From NCBI RefSeq assembly GCF_050315115.1, contig NZ_JBNPOJ010000004.1, positions 90,454-154,453 on the forward strand: a DNA stretch of 64,000 nt, written 5' to 3'. A model generated the notes under the pieces. The model saw nothing but the letters and a program-made list of their open reading frames with translations. It was not told where the DNA came from and searched no databases. Made by a program: the position numbers and the translations under genes. The DNA comes from Peptoniphilus_A sp022767005 (GTDB taxonomy: Bacteria; Bacillota; Clostridia; Tissierellales; Peptoniphilaceae). This document shows, piece after piece, positions 1-6,611 of the stretch; positions within the stretch are counted from its first letter, which is position 1; the number at the start of each line of letters is the position of its first letter.

Positions 1-1288
1 AATCACTTTTTTTAGAATCTCCAGCTTCAAATACAACCATGGATCCTACAGATTCAACGCCAGAAATATTTGAAATATCGTAGGCTTCAATACGTCTTGG
101 AGTATCACTTAGTCCAATTAAATTTTTTATTTCTTCAAGTGCCAACTTATTTGATTCTGCACGCTTTTTATATTTGCCCCCATATTTTTCAATCATATCA
201 AGAGCATTTCTCTTCACCATTTTAATTAATTCTTTTTTATCGCCCTTTATAGGAACAGTTATTGTAACTTTGTTCCCTCTTCTTTCTGAAAGCCAATCTT
301 CTAAAACTTTAGCATCCATTGGTTTATCTTCAATAATAATTTCCTTTGGAATATAACTTGCTCCAATATAAAATTGTTTTAAAAATGAAGAGAAAATTTC
401 ATCATAACTGTCATTGTAATAATCTCTTATCATATAGTGCTCTCTGCCAATAATTTTTCCCTTTCTAAAAAAGAAAATTTGAATTAATACTTCATCTATC
501 CCTTTTGCAAGAGCAATAATGTCTTTATCATCACGAGCTTCTGGATCACTTATAAGTTGTCTTTCCTTTAAATATTCTAAATTTTTAATTCTATCACGAA
601 TGTCTGCAGCATTTTCGTAATCCAAATTTCTTGAATAATCCATCATCTTTTCGTGTAGCTTATCTAGTAATTTGTTATTAGCACTAGATAAAAAGCTCAA
701 AACTTCATCAACCATTATATTGTAATCCTCGTCCTTTACATTGCCTATACAAGGCCCAAGGCATTTTCCAATATAATAATTAAGGCATGGTCTGTAACTC
801 TTTTCTTCAACATTTTCAAGATTTAAGTTGCAAGTTCTAAGAGGATAAATCCTTTCAAAAGTTTCTATTGATCCATTTACAGCAAAAACATCTGGATAAG
901 GTCCAAAATATTTTGCCCCATCCTTTAATATTCTTCGAGTTTTTATAACTCTAGGAAATCTTTCATTGAGCATTACCTTGATATACGGATATTGTTTATC
1001 ATCACGCAAAAGAATATTGTATTTTGGAAGATTATCCTTAATTAAATTTGACTCAAGTACAAGGGATTCCACTTCATTTTCAACAATAATATACTCAAAA
1101 TCGTGAATTTTTGAGACCATGCTGGCAACTTTTTTTGAACTCTTTCCATAAGAACCAAAGTACTGTCTAACTCTTTTTCTAAGAGATTTAGCTTTTCCAA
1201 CATAAATTATCTCATCTAATTCATTTTTCATTATATAAACTCCTGGTTTATCAGGAAGTTTGTCAAGCCTTTCTCTTAAATCTATCAA
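1..1288 (-). CDS. uvrC: UvrC, excinuclease ABC subunit C (3' end outside window)
   Basis: UvrC makes the two incisions around bulky DNA lesions in UvrABC nucleotide excision repair. The visible N-terminal part shows the GIY-YIG nuclease domain (LPDKPGVYIM, then IIYVGKAKSLRKRVRQYFGS), the conserved GPYPD segment, the Cys-rich LNYYIGKCLGPCIG stretch, and a UVR helical motif around LDYENAADIRDRI. The coding region runs off the left edge inside the RNase H-like endonuclease domain (IEAYDISNISG). The start is a TTG at 1288-1286 placed directly after the TAA of the aminopeptidase gene and in the same frame, with a GAGAGG ribosome site about 11 nt upstream. It is therefore co-transcribed with that gene. 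Identity is certain; only the 3' end is missing. Confidence 0.95.
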   Translation of the reverse strand, partial: MIDLRERLDKLPDKPGVYIMKNELDEIIYVGKAKSLRKRVRQYFGSYGKSSKKVASMVSKIHDFEYIIVENEVESLVLESNLIKDNLPKYNILLRDDKQYPYIKVMLNERFPRVIKTRRILKDGAKYFGPYPDVFAVNGSIETFERIYPLRTCNLNLENVEEKSYRPCLNYYIGKCLGPCIGNVKDEDYNIMVDEVLSFLSSANNKLLDKLHEKMMDYSRNLDYENAADIRDRIKNLEYLKERQLISDPEARDDKDIIALAKGIDEVLIQIFFFRKGKIIGREHYMIRDYYNDSYDEIFSSFLKQFYIGASYIPKEIIIEDKPMDAKVLEDWLSERRGNKVTITVPIKGDKKELIKMVKRNALDMIEKYGGKYKKRAESNKLALEEIKNLIGLSDTPRRIEAYDISNISGVESVGSMVVFEAGDSKKSD

Positions 1289-3046
1289 TTATCTAATTAC
1301 CTCTCTCGTTGACTCTCTTAAATAATCTAAAATTTCTCCCTCAAAAAATGGACTTAATTTTGCAAAAACTTCTTTATGATAAGAATTCAAAACTTCTAAT
1401 TGCCTATCTGTAAGTAAATTTACATCAATTGCCTTTAGTTCAAAAGGGCAAAAAGAAATTGTCTTAAATTTATTAAATACCGAATCTACCGTTTTACAGT
1501 CGAAGATAACTCTCATAATATTTTCGATTCTTATACCATATTTATTTTCTTTATAAACTCCCGGCTCATTTGATACAATCATATTCTCTTTCATTCTGAC
1601 TGCAAGTTCTCTTGGCGAAATCCTCTGTGGTCCCTCGTGAACTGAAAGCACAAACCCAATTCCATGACCTGTGCCACATTTGTAATCTAATCTTTCTTGC
1701 CACAAGGCATATCTTGCAATTCCATCTAAAGCTAAATCATATGTCCCCTTTAAGAAAACTGCATCCATTAAGTTTATGTGACTCTTCAAAGTTAAAGTGT
1801 AATCATGAATTTCTTCATCTGTGAGTTCACCCATGGCAATAGTTCTTGTTATGTCCGTTGTTCCAGAATAATATTGCCCACCAGAATCCACAAGATAAAA
1901 ACCTTTAGGCTCAATTATAGATTCATTGTCCTTAGTTGCATGATAGTGCATCATTGCAGCATTTGCTCCATAGGCAGAAATTGTCTCAAAAGAATTTGAA
2001 ATATATAGTGGATCTTCAGCGCGAAAACTGTCAAGCTTCATTGCAGCTTCATATTCACCAATTTTATTTTCTGCATTTTCTTTCAACCAATAAATGTACT
2101 TAAATAATGCAACTCCATCTCTAATATAAGTTTCTTCAAGATTTTTTATTTCAACATCATTTTTAATTGATTTTAAATTTTCAGAAATGTTATTGCCGAA
2201 AATTATTTCATTTTTATTGCAAATAGATTTATAAATTCTTTCGTTAATAGAGTTTGGATCTAAATAAATTTTTTTATATTCATAATTCTTTAAATAATAA
2301 TAAAATTCAGAATAATCTCTTAATTCAGCTACTTTACGAATATCTTTTTCAATTTTTCTTGTCTTAGTTTTGTCTGTAAATAAAGTAACTTTGTCATTTT
2401 CAATAATCATAAAAGAAATTAATACTGGAGTATCCTTTATGTCCATTCCACGAATGTTTAGTGTCCATGCAATATCAACAAGTGAAGAAACTATGGTTAA
2501 ATCAACTTTTTTACTATCTAAAATCTTTCTAATTTCAGAAATTTTTTCATTAGCAGATTTCCCAGCGTATTTTACATCAAGTAAAAAGGCATCATCACTT
2601 GGAAGAGGAAATCTATCTTTCCAAAGTTCTCCAATTAAATCAATGTCGATGATTTTTACATCTTTTTCCCTTATTTTTTGTGACAAAAAAATAAAACTTT
2701 CATGAGAAAAATATTCTGCATTAATTCCAAGAGTTTCTCCGTCTTTAATATTTTCTGAAACCCACTCGCCGTAATTTAAAACCCCATCTAAACCTTGTTT
2801 TTTAAGTTCAAAACCACAATTTTTGATTTCCCTTGCGGCCTGGATAAAATATCTTCCATCAGTCCAAAGATATGCCTCATCCATAGTTATAACTGCCGTC
2901 CCCTGCGAACCAGTAAATCCCGTTACAAATTCCAATTCCTTAAAATAATCTGGAAGGTATTCTGAACCATGAGGGTCCTTAGTTGGAATAATATAAAAAT
3001 CTATATTTTTTTCTTTCATTATATTTCTAATTTCATTTAAAATCAC
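1289..3046 (-). CDS. pepP: M24-family Xaa-Pro aminopeptidase (aminopeptidase P type)
   Basis: This is a cytosolic metallopeptidase that removes N-terminal residues preceding proline. The protein has the two creatinase-type N-terminal domains (opening KEKNIDFYIIPTKDPHGSEY) and a C-terminal pita-bread domain with metal-binding segments LVDSGGQYYSGTTDITRT, GTGHGIGFVLSVHEGP and VSNEPGVYKENKYGIRIEN. Its length of about 585 residues fits the long, three-domain subfamily. I place the start at the GTG at 3046 because an AGGA site lies 9 nt upstream. An in-frame ATG at 3094 exists, but the 16 codons between overlap promoter-like sequence and a palindrome. The gene is followed immediately by uvrC. The symbol is by family; the true ortholog name is uncertain. 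Confidence 0.9.
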   Translation of the reverse strand: MILNEIRNIMKEKNIDFYIIPTKDPHGSEYLPDYFKELEFVTGFTGSQGTAVITMDEAYLWTDGRYFIQAAREIKNCGFELKKQGLDGVLNYGEWVSENIKDGETLGINAEYFSHESFIFLSQKIREKDVKIIDIDLIGELWKDRFPLPSDDAFLLDVKYAGKSANEKISEIRKILDSKKVDLTIVSSLVDIAWTLNIRGMDIKDTPVLISFMIIENDKVTLFTDKTKTRKIEKDIRKVAELRDYSEFYYYLKNYEYKKIYLDPNSINERIYKSICNKNEIIFGNNISENLKSIKNDVEIKNLEETYIRDGVALFKYIYWLKENAENKIGEYEAAMKLDSFRAEDPLYISNSFETISAYGANAAMMHYHATKDNESIIEPKGFYLVDSGGQYYSGTTDITRTIAMGELTDEEIHDYTLTLKSHINLMDAVFLKGTYDLALDGIARYALWQERLDYKCGTGHGIGFVLSVHEGPQRISPRELAVRMKENMIVSNEPGVYKENKYGIRIENIMRVIFDCKTVDSVFNKFKTISFCPFELKAIDVNLLTDRQLEVLNSYHKEVFAKLSPFFEGEILDYLRESTREVIR

Positions 3047-3069
3047 AAAATCACATCCTAAGTCATATA

Positions 3070-3084
3070 TTATCACAATGATAA
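3070..3084 (-). promoter_or_regulatory. Palindrome resembling a Fur/PerR box over the pepP promoter
   Basis: The minus strand reads TTATCATTGTGATAA, a 7-1-7 inverted repeat with 6 of 7 arm positions paired. It matches 12 of 15 positions of the PerR consensus TTATAATTATTATAA. It overlaps an extended -10-like TGTGATAAT upstream of the GTG start at 3046. A Fur-superfamily repressor is the inference; other regulators could bind similar dyads. Confidence 0.35.
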
Positions 3085-3094
3085 AATTGAGCAA

Positions 3095-3132
3095 AGAAAA
3101 AAGTCCGGCGAAATTAATTTCAACCGAACTTT
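3095..3132 (-). terminator. Intrinsic terminator downstream of the 76-residue gene
   Basis: On the minus strand AAGTTCGG (3132-3125) pairs with CCGGACTT (3108-3101). An inner GAAATTAATTTC dyad extends the stem, and a TTTTTTC run follows. It is almost the same sequence as the terminator at 6512-6548. Confidence 0.85.
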
Positions 3133-3150
3133 CTTCTTTTTTATATTTTC

Positions 3151-3381
3151 TTATTTATTTGATTCAGTATAAATTTGCGTAGGTCCATCGGCAACACCGA
3201 TCATTTCCAATTCACCATCTCCAGTCATTTTTTTCCACTCATCATCAGAAATCTTCCGATTAATCATGTTTTCCATTTGAGTTTTTGTCAAACTTTGATT
3301 CTCTTTTGCAATAGTTTTATTTACGAAAAATCCTGCAAAAAATGACAAACAAATAAGAAAAATAGCTAAACCTTTCTTCAA
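3151..3381 (-). CDS. Small exported or membrane-anchored hypothetical protein
   Basis: A 76-residue protein that I do not recognise. Residues 1-25 (MKKGLAIFLICLSFFAGFFV) form a signal peptide or single membrane anchor. The rest is short, polar and mildly acidic (KISDDEWKKMTGDGELEMIG), with no cysteine that would suggest a lipoprotein. An AGGTAGGTGAT ribosome site precedes the ATG. It is the last gene before a strong terminator and lies 192 nt after the small membrane protein gene of the BlaI/BlaR1 cassette, so it may belong to that unit or have its own promoter. No function can be assigned. Confidence 0.6.
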   Translation of the reverse strand: MKKGLAIFLICLSFFAGFFVNKTIAKENQSLTKTQMENMINRKISDDEWKKMTGDGELEMIGVADGPTQIYTESNK

Positions 3382-3573
3382 AATATCACCTACCTAATAA
3401 ATTTTCCCATTAATAAATAATGAGATATAAAAAGTTTAAAACAATGCAAAATAGAATAAGACAATATAATATACTGTTGCACTTTCATGTCGATAAAATC
3501 GCTGCTTTATAAGTCTCCAGTATTATTATTTCATCACTTTTCTTTAAACAATCCATTTATCAATGCTGGTTTA

Positions 3574-3762
3574 TTAACGAGCACTATAAATCATAATGCA
3601 TAAATTTGCATACATTAAAGCAAATATCATAATTACTATGTTAATAATCTTATAATATTTTTTATCAAATTGTCTCTTTAGTTCTTCTTTAAAAGGGATA
3701 AAAAGTAAAATTATAATAAGATTTATTATTCTTACAATTATTTGTATTAATTCTATTCTCAT
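3574..3762 (-). CDS. Small two-helix membrane protein
   Basis: A 62-residue protein with two hydrophobic segments: residues about 5-22 (LIQIIVRIINLIIILLFI) and about 38-58 (KIINIVIMIFALMYANLCIM). A basic loop containing KEELKRQFDKKYYK joins them. Its ATG overlaps the TGA of the secreted 211-residue protein gene (ATGA), so the two are translationally coupled and probably work together. In such pairs the small membrane protein is often an immunity or partner protein, but that is inference only. It has no recognisable family. Confidence 0.6.
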   Translation of the reverse strand: MRIELIQIIVRIINLIIILLFIPFKEELKRQFDKKYYKIINIVIMIFALMYANLCIMIYSAR

Positions 3763-4394
3763 TTTATTACATAGTCGTAAGCTTCGCTTACATTAATATT
3801 ATAAAAGTTATTCCATTCTATATAATACCCAAATGTTCTAACTCCGTCTGGATCAGCAGGAGTTGTTTCAGCTGTTACTGATACTATGCAGCCACCATTA
3901 TTAACTATTTTTGATATATTCCAAGACTCCAATGAGTATAAACTTGAAGCTAAACCAATAAATCCACCAACTGATGTGAAAATTACTCCTATTGGCACTG
4001 ATAAAGCCCCAGCAACAGCTGCCAATCCATCTTTTCTTCCATTTCTTAAATCAATGGATTGTCTTCTATTTAGATAAATATGTACTGTATTAGCATATTT
4101 ATTCTTGTAACTCACAGCTGCTCCATTAGGAGCATATTTACTAGAACTTCTTTGACTTTTGAGTAATTTTTGATTACCAGAATTATCATTCTCTAATATC
4201 CTTTCAACATCTTCTTTTACCCATTTATCAAATTGATCTTCTACTCCTTGTAATTTTAATTGTTCATATACATCATTTAATATTTCTTCCTTATGTGTAT
4301 CCATAGAAGTTTCATTCGATTCTGTTGTAAACGCATAACTAAAATTAATTAATGTAATAACAAAAACTAATATAAAGCTAATTGATTTCTTCAT
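3759..4394 (-). CDS. Secreted protein with Gly-rich hydrophobic helix, in BlaI/BlaR1 operon
   Basis: A 211-residue protein with a clear signal peptide (MKKSISFILVFVITLINFSYA, cleavage near residue 21). An acidic helical stretch follows, then a basic Tyr/Asn-containing segment (SYKNKYANTVHIYLNRRQS). Next comes a hydrophobic Gly/Ala helix at about residues 121-150 (LAAVAGALSVPIGVIF, SVGGFIGLASSL) and a beta-rich C-terminus containing NNGGCIVSV. A hydrophobic GxxxG-type helix in a secreted protein is seen in some bacteriocins and pore formers, but I cannot name a family. An AGGAGGATAATT site precedes the ATG. It lies downstream of blaI and the blaR1-like gene and overlaps the next small membrane gene, so it is a likely target output of that regulator. 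Confidence 0.65.
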   Translation of the reverse strand: MKKSISFILVFVITLINFSYAFTTESNETSMDTHKEEILNDVYEQLKLQGVEDQFDKWVKEDVERILENDNSGNQKLLKSQRSSSKYAPNGAAVSYKNKYANTVHIYLNRRQSIDLRNGRKDGLAAVAGALSVPIGVIFTSVGGFIGLASSLYSLESWNISKIVNNGGCIVSVTAETTPADPDGVRTFGYYIEWNNFYNINVSEAYDYVIK

Positions 4395-4404
4395 AATTAT
4401 CCTC

Positions 4405-4615
4405 CTACATAACTTGTATTACTTGATTATTGTCCGGCACTATTTCATTTGAAAATACTGGCATTGTTAAATCTATTATCAATTTTAAAATAAGTATTCA
4501 TTATTTTCATTTCTTCCAATTATTCATAAAACTCATCCCTTCTACATTGGTTTTAAAATTTAAAACTACTTAATCTTTACTATTTTGTTTTAGTAATACT
4601 TTACTATAAGTATTT
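4405..4615 (-). pseudogene. Decayed C-terminal remnant of a second BlaR1-like gene
   Basis: Translating the minus strand here gives a series that aligns in register with the intact neighbour. TYSKVLLK matches the YCQSMLKL region. NFKTNVEGMSFMNNWKK matches NLSPTKEKMLTMKNWKK (9 of 17 identical). Exactly 15 codons later, MPVFSNEIVPDNNQVI matches IPVFTNAIEVDENQVI. The 15 intervening codons, which encode a membrane helix in the intact gene, contain three stops. It ends in TAG 10 nt before the ATG of the secreted protein gene. A 13-codon ORF with a good ribosome site (4616-4657) lies just upstream. This is a partial tandem duplicate or the tail of a deleted paralog. Confidence 0.6.
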
Positions 4616-4668
4616 CTAATCTCCATTCTTATACCTCTGTGGATTCAAATATCTCATAGATTTACCTC

Positions 4669-6042
4669 CTACCTAACATAACTACTTATATTTATTTTAT
4701 AAGTTAAAGGATTTACAGACTGATTAATTATAATAACTTTATAACTACTTCCACTATTAGCTTTGATTTTTAAATTTACTCCTTGATTGTATCTTGATTC
4801 ATATATTATATTTCCATTTTCTTGTATGATAACTGTATAATCTACACCGCCTCTACAATACATTTCACTTGTTCTTATAGTAAATCCATTATGGTTTTTT
4901 CCAAAAAGTGAACTCATGTTAAATGTATAAAAATCACTGGAAGCTCCTGCTAGTGTTCTTTTTTCATCTATGTTAGCTGATCTCAAACCATTAGTTGGGA
5001 TTTCATATAAATCTAGTTTTTTATACTCTTCATCTCTTATTTCTTCAACTCTATTGTCCACATTTACATAAACTTCTTTTATTCCCTCTGTATCAGATAT
5101 AACTTGATTTTCGTCTACCTCAATGGCATTGGTAAACACTGGTATGTACAAAAATAATAAAAATATTAAAGTAAATGTACCTGACATTGTTTTTTTCCAA
5201 TTTTTCATTGTCAACATCTTTTCCTTAGTTGGACTTAAATTTAAGACAAATTTATCATTTTTTCTTTGTCTTTCCACCAATTTAAGCATTGACTGGCAAT
5301 ATTTTTTCCTATTTTCTAAAGTATCTCCTATTTTTTCTATAACTATTTTGTCGCAGTTTATCTCAATATCTTTCTCAAAATATTTTAAGCTGAGTATTAA
5401 AAAGAGATTGTACCAATAAAGACATATTATTAAATTTTTTAAATGAGTTAATAAAATATGATATCTTTCTACATGAACTAATTCGTGTATTAGCACATGC
5501 TCTAATAATTTCTGATCTTTTAAAATACTTTCTTGTAAAATTATTTTTGGTTTTACTATTCCATAGGTTATGGGCGTATCTATTTTTTCATTTATATAAA
5601 GTTTTACTTCTCTTTTTAAATTAAATTTTTTTAGGGATTTATTTAAATAATTCCTATCTTTTAATTCAACAGAATTACTTATAACTTTTTTAAATTTTAT
5701 AAATTGATATACTATGTAGATAATAACTAAGCCCGAACCTACTATCCTGTTAATCCATGATATTGATGGAAAATTATATGTTATATAAATTGCTGCTTGG
5801 TTTATCAAAATTGGGATTGCGAAAATTGTCTTTATAAATTTTGAGGCTTCATAGGTTTTTACACTAAATAATATATCTTTTGGAAATATTAAATATATTA
5901 AAAGAAGAGTCCATAACATAGTATTGGCACCTTTAATGCTTTTTAAATTTAATCTCTTTCTAAAAAGTAAAATTATAATTATTATTAAAATAGACTTTAA
6001 ACTTTTATATAGAAATTCTGAATTTGCTAAACTTATTCTCAT
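4669..6042 (-). CDS. BlaR1/MecR1-type M56 sensor metallopeptidase with non-penicillin sensor tail
   Basis: A membrane-bound signal-transducing zinc protease of family M56. N-terminal membrane helices are followed by a cytosolic protease domain with HELVH (in VLIHELVHVERYH) and the third-ligand region YFEKDIEINCDKIV. A last membrane helix lies near MSGTFTLIFLLFLYIPVFTN. Classical BlaR1 ends in a penicillin-binding sensor of about 250 residues. Here the external tail is only about 145 residues, ends in a beta-rich stretch (YTVIIQENGNIIYESRYNQG) and has no visible SxxK/SxN/KTG set, so it probably senses something other than beta-lactams. The ATG overlaps the blaI stop (ATGA). On signal it should cleave the BlaI-type repressor. 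Confidence 0.85.
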   Translation of the reverse strand: MRISLANSEFLYKSLKSILIIIIILLFRKRLNLKSIKGANTMLWTLLLIYLIFPKDILFSVKTYEASKFIKTIFAIPILINQAAIYITYNFPSISWINRIVGSGLVIIYIVYQFIKFKKVISNSVELKDRNYLNKSLKKFNLKREVKLYINEKIDTPITYGIVKPKIILQESILKDQKLLEHVLIHELVHVERYHILLTHLKNLIICLYWYNLFLILSLKYFEKDIEINCDKIVIEKIGDTLENRKKYCQSMLKLVERQRKNDKFVLNLSPTKEKMLTMKNWKKTMSGTFTLIFLLFLYIPVFTNAIEVDENQVISDTEGIKEVYVNVDNRVEEIRDEEYKKLDLYEIPTNGLRSANIDEKRTLAGASSDFYTFNMSSLFGKNHNGFTIRTSEMYCRGGVDYTVIIQENGNIIYESRYNQGVNLKIKANSGSSYKVIIINQSVNPLTYKINISSYVR

Positions 6043-6422
6043 TTTTCTTCATTTTCAAAATATTTAATTATATTTTTCATCTCTTGAACTTCTTCTTTGC
6101 TTATTTTTTTATCCTTCAAAAACGCTCTACAAAAACTTATAAAAGAACCTTGAAATAATTTGTCTATGGCTTCTTCTCTTTGTTTCTGCAAAGCTTCTTC
6201 TCTTGTGACTATGGGTTTTATTGTATATTTCGGATACCTTCTTGATATTGCTCCCTTTTCTAAGAGCCTGCCAAAAAATGTGTAGCAAGATGTTTTACCC
6301 AGATTATATTTTTCCTTTAACACTTTGGATAATTCTAGGGCTTGAATTTCTCCATTTTCATCTAAACACTCCCCTTCCCACAAAACTTCCATTACCATTA
6401 TTTCTCCATTTGATAGTTCCAT
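6039..6422 (-). CDS. BlaI/MecI-family transcriptional repressor
   Basis: A 127-residue winged-helix repressor (MELSNGEIMVMEVLWEGE opening, then YNLGKTSCYTFFGRLLEKGAI as the recognition helix region). BlaI proteins dimerise, repress their operon and are destroyed when the partner M56 protease is activated. I start at the ATG at 6422 because AGGAGG lies 8 nt upstream. A longer frame reaching 6557 runs through a terminator and a promoter and is not real. It is first in the operon with the M56 sensor (4-bp overlap) and the secreted-protein pair. No beta-lactamase gene is present, so the symbol is left empty. Confidence 0.88.
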   Translation of the reverse strand: MELSNGEIMVMEVLWEGECLDENGEIQALELSKVLKEKYNLGKTSCYTFFGRLLEKGAISRRYPKYTIKPIVTREEALQKQREEAIDKLFQGSFISFCRAFLKDKKISKEEVQEMKNIIKYFENEEK

Positions 6423-6470
6423 TTTTCTCACCTCCTGTTCATTATTGTTAGTATTTATATTTTCATCTCG

Positions 6471-6499
6471 AGTATATATCGTCGCTTTATTTTTGTCAA
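6471..6499 (-). promoter_or_regulatory. Sigma-A promoter of the blaI/blaR1 cassette
   Basis: The minus strand reads TTGACA (6499-6494), a 17-nt spacer and TATACT (6476-6471), about 50 nt before the blaI start. The core contains CGATATATACTCG, a loose dyad that could be the BlaI operator. A typical TACA-TGTA BlaI box was not seen. Confidence 0.75.
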
Positions 6500-6511
6500 G
6501 TTTTAATAATA

Positions 6512-6548
6512 GAAAAAAGTCCGGCGAAATAATTTTCCCCCGAACTTT
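6512..6548 (-). terminator. Intrinsic terminator after the histidine kinase gene
   Basis: AAGTTCGG (6547-6540, minus strand) pairs with CCGGACTT (6524-6517) around a GAAAATTATTTC inner dyad, followed by TTTTTTC. It separates the two-component operon from the blaI promoter. It shares about 33 of 42 positions with the terminator at 3095-3132. Confidence 0.85.
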
Positions 6549-6611
6549 CTTCTGCACTTATATTTAAAATCCTTTTAAGCATATTTATTAATATCTTTTA
6601 AAATTTTTATT

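Noticed and set aside
6423..6557. Longer BlaI reading frame starting at 6557
   Set aside because: The added codons run through the kinase terminator and the blaI promoter; AGGAGG fits the ATG at 6422.
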